From Gaeumannomyces sp. JS-464 (taxonomy: Eukaryota; Ascomycota; Sordariomycetes; Magnaporthales; Magnaporthaceae), in the NCBI GenBank assembly GCA_002197995.1, contig NGZR01000001.1, positions 6,262,001 to 6,326,000 on the forward strand: a DNA stretch of 64,000 nucleotides. Direction: 5' to 3'. Positions 33,544 to 44,515 of this stretch are shown here, piece by piece. A program made the position numbers and the translations under genes. Each line of letters begins with the position of its first letter. The stretch's first letter is position 1. Below the pieces are notes generated by a model. That model had not been told where the DNA came from, ran no database searches, and saw only the letters and a list, made by a program, of their open reading frames with translations.

Positions 33544-34081
33544 CACACCCAGCGCAAATGATGGAGCGGCCGGGCGGGCTGCCCCCAGCGGGGCCAAGTG
33601 CCATGCCTGTCCACTCTCGCACTCGCCGGCATCATCAGCCCGCTTGCCGCTCACGTCAATGCTTGGGCCTGGCCGCGCGCCGTCGGTGCTTGTCCTCCAT
33701 CCCATCCTCGCTTGCCCCGTCCTCGGGTAGCCCCCAGGTCCTGAGGCCGTCGTTGACCTTTTTTTACCCTGGCGCCCGCCCACCGCCCCGACCACGCCAG
33801 AGCCCTCGCCCTCTTTCCTTCCTTTCCTCTTTCTCCACCTTCCCCGTGTGCAGCAACCACCCCGACCCCGATCCCTCTCAAATTCCATCCGCACCCGAAT
33901 TTTTCGCCCGCCCGATCCCCCAGACACTTTCATTTCTCAACCTCCGGCCTCAACGCCTCCGGGCAGCGACAAACCAAGACGTCTCGGTCGACGCGTCAAT
34001 CTCTTGTCCAGTCGCATTCCCTTCTTGCTGGTCTTTTTTAATTTCCTTCTTTTCCTTTTGTCACCTGCATCGTCGTCCGCG
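29224..34081. other. 4.9 kb interval between divergent genes, no gene recognised
   Basis: This interval contains the promoter of the Gln-rich minus-strand gene, then gene-poor sequence, and then the promoter or leader of the Zn2Cys6 gene. Several frames longer than 200 codons cross it on both strands, but they lack domains and overlap each other, as expected of GC-rich DNA. A T/C-rich run (31931-32000) and an A30 tract (33512-33541) are present. Confidence 0.45.
33512..33541. repeat. Poly-A tract, 30 bases
   Basis: This is an uninterrupted run of 30 A, 540 bases upstream of the Zn2Cys6 start codon. It creates artificial poly-Lys and poly-Phe frames. Confidence 0.9.
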
Positions 34082-37028
34082 ATGGCTTCTGTCGTGCGCA
34101 GCACGGCGCTTCGGTAAGTCTCTACCCGCCGCGCATCACATCACCGTCACCACCACCACGCCTTCGCCCTCGTCCTCGCCCACCACCACCACAACCACCA
34201 CCACCACCACCATCTATCCCGAGGGGCTCATCCAGCCTACCGTGACTGGTAACTAACCACCTCCAAAAGAGCCGGCGGCGCCTGCGTCCGCTGCCGCAAA
34301 GGCAAGACCAAGTGCGTCTACGAGAACGGCCGCGCGCCGTGCAAGAACTGCGCAAAGGGCATGCACGACTGTTACTTGCCGTCGGAGTCCATGAGCCACG
34401 GCGGCCACGGCGTCTCGCCCGCCCGTGTGGTTGCGCAGAGGTCGCGCGACTCTCTACCCAACGAGTCTCGCAGCGTCGGACCGGCGGACCGGCAGCGTGA
34501 GAGCGCAGCTAATGTATCGCGTCACGCGGCGCCCACCGTGGAGAAGTGAGTACCAATTTTTTTTTTTTTTAAGTCTTGTTTTTTTCACTATGATTTTCTG
34601 TGTCTACATTTTTGTCCGTCTTTTTGCTGTGCGCAAGTGCGCAAATTCACACCCGCAAGCGGCGGCCCTGTTGCCTGCCTGCCTGTCTGTCTCACCAAAG
34701 AGCGGGCGCGAATTTTCGCGTGGGCAGCACCAGGCTTCCTCACCTCAGCTTTTGTCGCTCGCTTTTGTCGGTCCGGGCGGCGCGGAGCAGTTTTTTTGTG
34801 GGGGGGCGCCGCCTCGCAGCGCCCAGTGGCCACCTTTTGCAGTATTGCCATTTCGCTTTGTTCGCGCCGGAAGCAGCGCCAGCGTGCTCGCTGGGCCGCG
34901 GCTTGGCGAAGGTGTGACTGTGGTGGCGCCGGCAATCAAACATGTGCCCTCAGCCCATTTTCCATTTTCCACTTCGCGCTGCTGGGCCGCCCGATTTCGC
35001 CACGCCGTGGCTTCCGACGGTCCTCGCTGGTGCACGGCCCCAGGTCCCCACAAAAACCCACCCGTTTCACTCGGACCTCCCGTGCCCGCCGCGCCGAGGC
35101 CTTCGCAACACCCTATTGGCTGGCTGGCTTGCTGGCTGGCTGGCCGCCCTGCTACCTCACCAAAGCCCCCATCATCCCGTCCCGACAGACATCGCTAACC
35201 GCCCCCTAGGCTCACCCCGGAGCTGCTCGCCGAGTGCGAGCGTGTGGTCAGCAAGACCATCCCGGCATGCGTCGCCTTCCACAAGCCCGGCTTCATCCAG
35301 CAGCTCAAGGGCAACACCATGGACATGACCATGGTCAATGCGCTGCTCACCATGGCCTCCCGGTAAGCCGCCCTCCCCCCTCCCCACAGCTGCGACGGTG
35401 CACTGGCGCTGACACGGCGTCTCGTCCCATCAAGCCACTCGCCCGCCCTCATCCGCCGCTACGGTGGTCACAACTCCAGCGCCACCACCGCTGCCGAGCA
35501 CTTCGCTCTCAAGTCCATCAACTTCATCATGCAGGGCCTGGACCACCCAAGCCTGGCCGACATCCAGTCGCTTTGCCTGCTGGTCATCCACGAGTGGGGC
35601 AGCCGCAACGCCGTCCGTGCCTACATCTTACCTCGGCCAGGCTGCCCGCATGGCCCAGATGTACCGCATCGTGCACGCGCACGAGCAGTCCGAGCCGGAC
35701 CAGTTCCTCAAGTCCGAGTCGTTCCGCCGCACCATGTGGCTGATCTACATCCTCGACTGCTTCCTGACCGCCAGCCCCGGCCGCCACCCGCCCTGTCGTC
35801 CCACGACGTCAGCGACCTGGCCCTGCCCTGCCTGGACGTCAACTACAACTTCGGCAGCCCCGTCTACGTCCGCACCCTGAACAACACCCTCCCGAGCACC
35901 ACTCCGGAGAACAGCCCGCCCGCAGAGGTTGGTGAGTTTGGTCACTTGGTGCTCGCCACCAAGGCCTGGCGCAATGTCATCGAGCTGATGACCACCACCA
36001 CCCTGGCCACCTTTACCGAGGACCGCTGCCAAGTTCTCGAGGCCGAGATCGAGGGCATCCGCCAGTCGCTGCCCATCCACTTCGCCGACAAGCCGGGTCA
36101 GATCAACCTGCACATCACCATGGGCAGCGGCTACACGTATGCCATGATCCACTGTCTGCTGCATTGTGCCAACATCTTCCTCAACCGCCGCCGCATCCTG
36201 CAGCACGTCAACACCGATGGCTTCACTGTCGAGTCGTGGCGCGCCTCCAGCAACGGCCAGCTGGCCGACCAGATTCTTGGCGCCGCCCACAGCGTCGTGG
36301 CCATGCTGACGGCCCTCGAGAACGGTGCCGAGAAGGACTCGATCCTCTGCTTCCCCATCTTCATGCTGTTTGCATCCTTCACCTCGGGCGCTGCTGTCGC
36401 CTACCTTCAGCTGAAGGGCCTGACCCCGATGGATGTCCGAATGACCAGCACCACCATTGTGGCCGACGTGTTCCGCTTCCTCAAGGGAGGGGCCGAGTAC
36501 TGGCCGCTGGCTATCCCTTGGCACAGGCACCTGGGCGTCATGGCCAAGGTTCTCAAGGAGTACAACGACCGCATTGACGGCCAAGAGTCTCCCGACGGTG
36601 CCAAATCGCGCCGCTCGCCGTCCATCAAGGAGGACGATGCGTCATCCCAGCCCGACAACAATGCCGCCGACGTTATGGACTACGACCAGGCCGACCCCTC
36701 CGTGTCTCAGACCCCTCACCCCACAGTCGAGGGCGGCCGTGACAGCGAGCCTCCCGCGACGAGGCGACCCGGCATTGCGACCATCAACGGAGGATCTGCT
36801 GGCGCCTCCACCCCGGCCACGGGCAGTCCCCAACCCGCGTCGACCAACATGAAGATCGATAGTCCGGGTCCTGGATCGTCGGCATCGGTAGCGGACGGCG
36901 CCGACTCTGCCCACAAGAATCGCGACCCAGCGGCTGTCGAGATCGACGCGTCCGAGCTGTGCGCCGCCTTCGAGCGCCAGCTTCTCGAGCTTGATGACTT
37001 GGCTGCCTTTATGGGCGGCGGGGTGTGA
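34082..37028 (+). CDS. Zn2Cys6 transcription factor with fungal-specific middle homology region
   Basis: Exons are 34082-34113, 34270-34545, 35210-35362 and 35435-37028. The introns are GT-AG, and the second is unusually long (664 bases). The binuclear zinc cluster follows the first splice: GACVRCRKGKTKC, then CKNCAKGMHDC, giving six cysteines in the C-x2-C-x6-C ... C-x2-C-x6-C pattern. The middle region runs from about 35435 (RYGGHNSSATTAAEHFALKS) through FGSPVYVRTLN to the region near 36560. The C-terminus is acidic and Ser/Pro-rich (from 36600). Two one-base changes (TT at 35628-35629, and a missing G near 35790) put a stretch containing YRIVHAHEQSEPDQFLKSES in another frame, and they cancel. 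The predicted length is about 684 aa. The protein is nuclear, with an unknown target. The JEN transporter is the next gene downstream on the same strand. Confidence 0.88.
34140..34215 (+). repeat. CAC/ACC microsatellite in intron 1 of the Zn2Cys6 gene
   Basis: Runs of ACC and CAC triplets occupy much of the 156-base first intron. They are interrupted by CGCCTTCGCCCTCGTCC. Confidence 0.8.
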
Positions 37029-39551
37029 GTAGTGCTTTTTCATCTTCCGTCTCTTTCGATGGTCCCTGAAAAGTCATAAAGCTCTCAGCGGGCTGACTCT
37101 TAGAGTCCCAGCCCGCCTTATTAATGGGCATGTGCTGTCCATCTTTTACCCACCTCACCTACACTAAGACGGTGTTCCTTTGGTTGGACATTGTCCATAC
37201 TTAATATCCAGAACCCAAATTCTCGTTTTCTGTTAGAGAATCATGTACCGATATCCAGGGTGGCTTTTGATGGCTTTTGGAGTGTGTTTGGTTCCAGGAC
37301 AGTGGTTGGAGCGTCACGTCTTTGCTTTTTTTTTTTTTCTTTTTTCCCCCGGGTTTCCTTTCTCTCCCCTTTCACATACTCTCTTCTGTCACTTCCCACC
37401 GGCCTTTTTGTTGCTTGCAGGGAGAATGGCGTTCATGGATTTCTCATTAGGCCACACTTCCTTGCCTGGACAGGTCTGCAGCATGCGCAGGAAGACGTCA
37501 TCTTTGTTTGTGTTTTTTTTTCTTTTTTTTTCCCTCTCTGCATCCAGAGCTTCCCATACGTTTTCGGCTTCTACTCTCGTGGCCTGTCGGCCAACCATCT
37601 CGATTTCTTGTTGCCGGCCTGCCCCCTTCTTCTCTTCTTTGTGGCCTATTTCGTCCTCCTCGCTTCTGTTTCCGCGCCCCACTGATTTACCTTTCCTCGT
37701 GTTTGGTGACACGGGGGGGCTACCTGATCGGAGACGAGCGTTATCTGGCGTTGGAGACCTCTCCGTTTGCTTAATTGCCCCCGAGTTTGTTTCTCAGGCA
37801 TCTGCGGCGACTGCATAGGTAATTCAGGACTGGTAAAGATGGTTTCTCAAAAATTGGGCGGATTCTTTCCGAACTGGGGTGGTCATTGGCTGTTTGTATT
37901 GTAAGATATTTGGCAACCTAAGTGCTTCGCACATACTCTATGCCGTTTAATAGTGTCTCTGTGCAATGGTGATGTCTTTGCTTCTGGGGCTTGGTACTTG
38001 AGGTAGACTAATCGATCAGTTCGCAAAAGTGGCGGATGGTCGACACCACAGCTCTGCGTCGGGACACGGCATCATGTTACCACTCTGCTACGGGATCAGG
38101 GCAGCCACGCGGCATATTCTCCGCTTGCCGAGCGAGTCCTGCCTCGTGACAGTATGCCTGGCAATTCTGGGGTCGTTCCTTTCCACATACGGGACTCGAG
38201 GTGGGGCTATGTCACACCGCAAGCTCGTGACGGGGACGGGCGCGGGGTGGCAGGCAGATTCGACGTTGGAACGGCCAGTCTACTCACGGCGAGACCAAGC
38301 GCACTGCCGTCTTTTTGAACGTTCCTCATCCGTCTCTCTAGTAGTAGTGGCTCTATTACCGCCTCCTTGGGACGCTCCATGTGTCGTTGGCAGGCTCTAT
38401 ATAGTAGGTACCTACCTACCTAGGTACATACGAGATGTGGCTGGGGAGGAAGGCGAGGAACCTCGCGTATCCGACCTGCCGAGATATCCGAACCCCGCGG
38501 CTCCAAGGGGGAGGGAAATGTGCGCGCTGGCAAGATGCGATGCTCCAATTCCTGGCTCCGCTTTTGGGGACTTTGCACGCTAGATCTGCAGGGAAAAAAA
38601 AAAAAAAAAAAAGCTTGTCGCCTTGAGCTTACTCGGTTTGTTATGCAGAGTGATGTCAGAGGTCGGGGCTTGAACGATAGCACCCCCCGCACAATGGAGG
38701 ATGGTCTGCTTGTCGAGCCCAGCGGCCCGGGCTTCACTCGATAGGACAGATTTGGGATCAAGCTTTTTTTTTTTTTTTTCCTTCCCTTTTCTTCTCACAT
38801 GGAGAAGCAGCCATGCGCCCTTGGGAGCCTCCATCTTGGACCCAACCAAGGCCTGCTGCTAGGCACGCGATGTCGCTGATATGCATCCCCGCCCTCTTAT
38901 CTAATGCTACCGTCGTGTTACACCGGAGTTTTGACGGCGTGCATACCATGCACACAACAGTGTCTTGTCCAGATTGACAAATTAACTTGCTTGGGGCTAT
39001 ATACTCTGGCATACTACACAAGCCCGCGCTCACCGGGACAAGATATCGGCTCCCGTCGCGTTGCACAGCATCAGAGCTAGGTCATGTCCCCCGCGCGCGA
39101 GAGGGACCCGTACCCCTGGGGATTGCCGGGCATAAGCCGCGATAGTCCACTCTGCGTGGATAGGCGCTAGACCGGGCAAGATGGATCGCCCGGCGGATGA
39201 GAGGGGGTCTTGCATTGCGCGGCTTCCAATAAGCTACGGGAGACTGGGGGGGTTGCTGTCGTGTTTGGGGGAAAGTTCGGCGGCGAGTGGAGGGCAGATC
39301 GTTTATCCCGTGACGCCCTTTTCGGGGCACATTGGCAGCCGCGAATGGATTGAGGGTGTTGCTGCCCCCCACCCCCGCCGGATGTACAAATATTGCTATT
39401 ACTACCCTTTGGGGCCTCTCTCGTTGTTTCTGGGCCAAGTCGTGCCGTGCGCTCCATACCTCCACCCAGTGGCTCATCCAGTTGCACACCAGACAGCCCA
39501 CAAGACAGGGCTTCGAAGCGAGACAAAAGCTCGGGCTTCCTTCACACCACC
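37029..39551. other. Intergenic, no gene seen
   Basis: This is the 3' flank of the Zn2Cys6 gene and the promoter region of the carboxylate transporter. T-rich tracts occur at 37325-37345 and 37507-37530. A TAGGTACCTACCTACCTAGG motif lies near 38405, and an A19/T16 inverted pair lies at 38594-38779. Confidence 0.5.
38592..38782. repeat. Oppositely oriented A/T tracts with shared AAGCTTG flank
   Basis: GGG-A19-GCTTG (from 38591) and CAAGC-T16-CC (to 38781) are inverted copies about 145 bases apart. They could fold into a hairpin or mark the ends of a small insertion. The interior shows nothing recognisable. Confidence 0.55.
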
Positions 39552-41552
39552 ATGGCCAGCACCGATGTCGAGAAGCCCGCGGCCGAACATGGCGACGCAG
39601 GGAGCGGCCAGGCTGAGCCGGCCCACGACTTTCCGCCATGGCACGGCATGTCGGCCGGCCGGTACCTCGCCACCCGCGTTTCGAGCCTGAAGCCGCCCAT
39701 GACCAAGGCGCCGAACCCAATCAGGCTGCTGCTAATGCTCGACCGCCACTGCTGGGCCTTTTTCCTGGTGGCCTTTATCGCGTGGGTGAGTTTTATGCAT
39801 AGATTACACGCCGGCTCCACGACTCCATGGGAAAAGAAGAGAAACCCCCCCCGAGTTCTAGTGCTCACCATACCGCCCTGCCCAACGCAACCGGCGACCG
39901 GCGGGCTTCCACAGACATGGGACGCGTTCGACTTCTTCACCGTCTCGCTGACCGTCCCCGAGCTGGCGAAAGCCTTCGGGCGGACCAACACGGACATCAC
40001 ATGGGGCATCACCCTGGTACTGATGTTTCGGAGCGTCGGGTCGATCCTGTTCGGCATAGCGGCCGACCGCTATGGCCGCAAGTGGCCCCTTTATTGTCAA
40101 CAATATCCTATTCATTGTACTTGAGCTTGTGAGTCCGAGGTCGATTTTTTCCATTGTGCTTCATGCCTTCTTCGTCAGGGGCAGCGATGTGGCACATATT
40201 TATGTTTTGCTTGGACCTGCCCCACGATCGGGACCGGCCGGCTTGGCATGCAACCCTGCTGCAGCCACTGGCGGGTTTCTGGGAGACAACTATGAATAAC
40301 ACTAGAATGGCATCTAGGGAACGGGTTTTTTGCAACACATAGGCGAGTTTTTGGCATGTCGCGCTTTGTTTGGAGTTTGCCATGGCGGCGGCTTGTACGG
40401 AAACGCAGCTGCGACGGGCTCTAGAAGACCTCCCCGAGGAAGCTAGAGGCCTGATGAGCGGCATCTTGCAGCAAGGGGTAAGCGGAGGTGCCCACCGGCT
40501 TGGCCATTTTTGTCCCCGGCTAGCCCCTGGCTTTGATGGCTTGTATATGTTTGAGTCGAGCACTAACACCGGCGCGGTCTTCCCCTTGTACACAGTACGC
40601 ATTCGGCTACCTGCTCGCGACAGCCTTCGCGCGCGCGCTGGTCGACACGACATCGCACGGCTGGCGGCCTTTGTTCTGGTTCGGCGCCTGCCCGCCGGTG
40701 CTCATCATCGCCTTCCGCCTCGCGCTGCCCGAGACGCGGGCGTACGAGGAGCAGACGGAGCTGCGGCGGGCGGCGGCCGCGGCAGGCTCGTCGGCGTCGC
40801 GCACGTTCCTGCGCGAGGGCAAGGTGGCGCTGCGGCGGCACTGGGCCCTCCTCGGCTACCTGGTCCTGCTCATGGCGGGCTTCAACTTCATGTCGCACGG
40901 CAGCCAGGACCTGTACCCGACCATGCTGACGTCGCAGTTCGGGTTCTCGGCCGACGACGTGACCGTGACCCAGATCGTCGCCAACCTCGGGGCCATGCTG
41001 GGCGGCACCGTCGTCGGCTACTGCTCCCAGATCGTCGGCCGGCGGCTTTCTATCCTTGTCTGCTGCGTGGCGGGCGGGGCGCTGCTGTACCCATATACGT
41101 TTGTGTCCACACGTTCCCTCGCGGCGGCGGCCTTCTTCGAGCAGTTGCGTTCAGGGGGCGTGGGAGTGATTCCCATCCATCTCATGGAACTCTCGCCGGG
41201 CGCGTTCCGTACGTTTGTGGTCGGCACATCGTATCAGCTTGGCAACCTCGTGTCGTCGGCCTCGTCAACCATCGAGTCCACCATCGGCGAGAGATTCCCG
41301 CTGCCGGCCAAGAGCGGCAGCGGCGAGCACCGGTACGAGTTCGGGAGGGTGATTTGCATATTCATGGGGTGCGTGTATGTGTACGTCATTCTCCTAACGC
41401 TTCTTGGGCCCGAGCACCTGCGGCGCAACTTCGATGTCGAGCACGACGAGGACGCGAGGGAGGCGGCGGGCGAGCAGGCCGTCGCGCAGGTCGCGAGGAG
41501 GAGCGGTCGGGCCGGAGGTGGCGGAGTGGCGGACTCCAAGAGTCTGGCGTAG
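39552..41552 (+). CDS. JEN-type monocarboxylate permease (MFS)
   Basis: Exons are 39552-39785, 39915-40128, 40318-40477 and 40596-41552. All four splice junctions fall inside conserved MFS blocks (FIAW-TWDAFDFFTVSLT, IVLEL-GTGF, LQQG-YAFGYLLA). The protein would be about 520 aa with 12 membrane segments. The JEN signature NFMSHGSQDLYPTML lies at 40884-40928. Yeast Jen1 and its relatives are plasma-membrane proton symporters for lactate, pyruvate and sometimes dicarboxylates. Substrate choice here is inferred. Two single-base insertions break the frame: CCCC at 40086-40089 (conserved FIVNNILFIV continues one frame over) and GGG at 40416-40418 (conserved ALEDLPEEARGLMSGILQQG continues). The cytoplasmic tail is acidic and then basic/Gly-rich. 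In other fungi such genes are repressed by glucose. Confidence 0.9.
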
Positions 41553-42265
41553 GAGGCGGGTAGGACGGCGAGGGGGAGTTTATAGGTTTGGTGGTTTGCA
41601 AGCTGTCTTGGGCACGGGCGAGGGCCTTGCAGCCGATTGCGATCCTCGCTAAGCGCCTGAGAGGAAAGGGGTCATGTCAAGTCGAGGATGGAGGTATTAT
41701 TGATGAGAACAAAGATATGTAATCTGCGTCTCGTCCAAAAGGGATCGAAGAGCATCAGACGCGCGCGCATGAAACATTGGATGCTCGCAGACAATTGCTT
41801 GTTGGTGATGGGAGGAAGGTGGTGCGATTTGATCGGCAGGGATTCGATTTGGACCAGACGCCAAGGCATTCCCCACCAGCTTTTCACCCGAACCGTGCAG
41901 CGTTTCCCCGAGTTTGGGTGGCTGGGGAACCGCTATTCGCTTGCCCGTCCCCGCTGTCAAAGCGACCAGACGTCATCTGAGGGAGCTCCATGCATGTTGT
42001 TCCTTGGTTTGAAGCTTCGCATACCAAGCTAGAGCCCAGCACTCCCAGCCAAGCCAGCGCCAGCTCCGCCCGCATAAGCTCGCAAGATCCCTCCCCTCCA
42101 GCTCCTCTTGAAAAAACAGAGGCGCTGTCGTGAACCTCACCTTCACTCATTCCGCTGAGCGAGTCTGACCCAAGCCCGGAGCGCGACGGGCAGTCTGCTT
42201 GTAGTCGCACAAACGGAAACCCCGCGTGATAATTGGCGTCGTCAAGTCCAGACTCGCCCGCCAAG
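41553..42265. other. Intergenic between JEN and Yvc1 genes
   Basis: This is the 3' flank of the transporter followed by the promoter and leader of the channel gene. I see no coding sequence. Confidence 0.6.
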
Positions 42266-44515
42266 ATGCCCGCTCGCTCAAGGACCTGGAGGCGGGTTCT
42301 GGGGTGGGACGACCATCCGCGCCGCGACCACCACGACTGGTGGCACGAACGTCGGCGGCGTAAGTGACGACGCCTATTCTCTCTGCCATTTGCCCCCTCT
42401 TTTCTCAGGTCTCGGTTTGCTGAGACGACCGTTGTGTCAATCCATTGCTGACGGTCTGGCTCCGGCCGATCGACGCCTCAGTTTTGCCTCGCTACCATGA
42501 GGATGAAGTCCAGTCCTCCATTTCCCCAAAGGAGGTGACCAAGATTGCTCTTCGCCTGCACCACCTGGTCAAGGAGTGCGTCCCTTGCGAGCTGGAGGAA
42601 AGCCAAATCACCAAGCCCCATAGCTCCGTCATCACGAGCAAGGTCGTCAAAGCCGCCAGGGAGTCGGGCGGTCGCGAGCATCGAGCATGCGTCGTCTTCT
42701 GCCTGCTGGTGTGCAAGCGATGGTTCAAGCGCCAGTCTCTAGTCGAGCTCTGGGATGCGGGTCTTCACGGTGTTCGCGCCATCGCTTGCGAGGTCATCGC
42801 CAAGAAAATGTAAGCACTGCGCCGAATCTACGGCGGTCCAAGAGATGGGCTCACCCCTGACGCTGACGTTTTCGCTTTTAGCATCGAGGAGGAGGATGAC
42901 ACCAACTACCTGCTGCACCATGTGCTCTTGAGGCGTTACTCCATCGTGCTCGATGGGGAGGAGATGCCCCCCGCCAACGTGATCGAGAGAGCGGTCGACT
43001 TACACGCCCTGCGGGTGATCGGGTCTTCTGGCTACCAGAAATGCATCAGCTACCTCTGGAGGGGCTGGCTGATCCAGGACGAGAACGATCCTTCGAACTT
43101 CGTCGACTACGGTGATAAGGACAACACCGACTTCCTTGTCCATCTGGACCCGGACAGGATGCGGACGCCAAGGTACCAGAACGCCTTCCAGCTCATCATC
43201 TCTCTCGTCTACCTCGGCCTGTACACGGGAGCCATAAACACCATCAACCGGGACGGCGACCTTGACATCGTGGAAGGCCTGCTCTACACCTTCACGCTCG
43301 GCTTCATCTTCGACGAGCTGACCAAGTTCTGGAAGGCTGGCTACCACATCCTCGGCTTCTGGAACGCCCTGAACGGAACCTTGTACTCCCTCCTTACCGT
43401 CAGCCTGGCTTTGCGTTTCGTCGCTTTCAGCAAGCCGCAACACCCGGACGGCAGCTGGGGCGAGCGCCGAAGGTTCAACGAGATGAGCTACAACTTCTTG
43501 GCTTGCAGCGCCCCTTTCTTCTGGATCCGCCTGCTGCTCTACCTCGATACCTTTCGCTTTTTTGGCGCCATGCTCGTGGTACTCAAGGTTATGATGAAGG
43601 AGTCCATCATCTTCTTCGCCCTGCTGATAATCATAATCATCGGCTTTCTTCAGGCGTTTATTGGGTTGGACTACGCCGAGGACTACGTTCTTGGTGACAT
43701 TACCTTTATTTCTCAGGCCATGCTGAACTCGGTGATGCAAAGCCCGGACTTTTCCGGATTCGAGAAGTTTGGTCATCCGTTCGGCATCATACTCTACTAC
43801 TTCTTCACCTTTATTGTCATGGTAAGTCGCACACCTCACACCTGGCTCCGAGGTTGTTTGCTGGGCCTTTGTCCACGTACTGACACTTGCCTCTTGCCAG
43901 GTCATTCTGCTCAATGTCCTCATTGCGCTCTACAACTCTGCTTACGAGGACATCTACGACAACGCCGACGACGAGTTCCTGGCCCTCTTCTCGCAAAAGA
44001 CGATGCAGTTCGTGCGGGCCCCCGACGAGAACGTCTACATCGCGCCCTTCAACCTGATCGAGATCTTCCTCGTCGCGCTGCCGTTCGAGTGGTGGATGGA
44101 GAAGAAGAAGTACGAGCGGCTCAACGACGTCGTCATGGCCATCATCTACTCGCCCCTGCTACTCCTTGCGGCCGTGTCGGAGACGCGGACGGCGCGCGAG
44201 ATCCGGGCGAACCGGCTGCGCGGCGAAGAGGACGACGACGTGGTCGAGGAGTGGGAGCAGTTGGCGGGCGAGGTCGACTTTGAAGGTGACGGCTGGAACA
44301 AGACGGTCGAGGCCGCCAAGGCCAACGTCGAGGAGGAGCCGGCCGTGCTCGAGGCCCGGAAGCTGCGGGCCGAGGTCGACGAACTGAAGCGGATGCTGCT
44401 CGACCTGGGCAAGGCTGTCGGTGCCTCCAAGGGAGGCGAGGGAGGGCACGCGAAAGGAGGCGATGGGCACGACGAGAAGGGGGTGGGAGTCTGGTGCTGT
44501 GACGCAGGTCCCTGA
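42266..44515 (+). CDS. Yvc1/TRPY-type vacuolar calcium channel
   Basis: The frame is fully intact over exons 42266-42359, 42482-42809, 42882-43821 and 43901-44515 (658 aa). The start was chosen because the spliced frame joins exactly at LLPRYHEDEV, with a good branch site (GCTGAC) in intron 1. The N-terminal cytosolic part includes KEVTKIALRLHHLVKECVPC. The TRP-like core has segments such as YQNAFQLIISLVYLGLYT, FRFFGAMLVVLKVMMKESII and FFALLIIIIIGFLQAFIGLD. The pore-helix region is HPFGIILYYFFTFIVM, and the last membrane segment VILLNVLIALYNSAYEDIY begins exon 4. The tail is acidic (EEDDDVVEEWEQ) and ends with a coiled-coil-like segment. Yvc1 releases Ca2+ from the vacuole under stress. The gene lies 0.7 kb after the transporter on the same strand. 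Confidence 0.93.

Noticed and set aside
32707..33933. Long minus-strand open frame (408 codons)
   Set aside because: It crosses the A30 tract as poly-Phe, has no domain, and overlaps the leader of the Zn2Cys6 gene. Frames of this length arise by chance in GC-rich DNA.
40129..40317. Shorter JEN intron ending at TCGTCAG near 40179
   Set aside because: The sequence after that acceptor does not match the transporter family. The acceptor at 40317 restores the GTGF block and the following conserved helix.
43000..43923. 307-codon minus-strand frame
   Set aside because: It is the antisense of Yvc1 exon 3.
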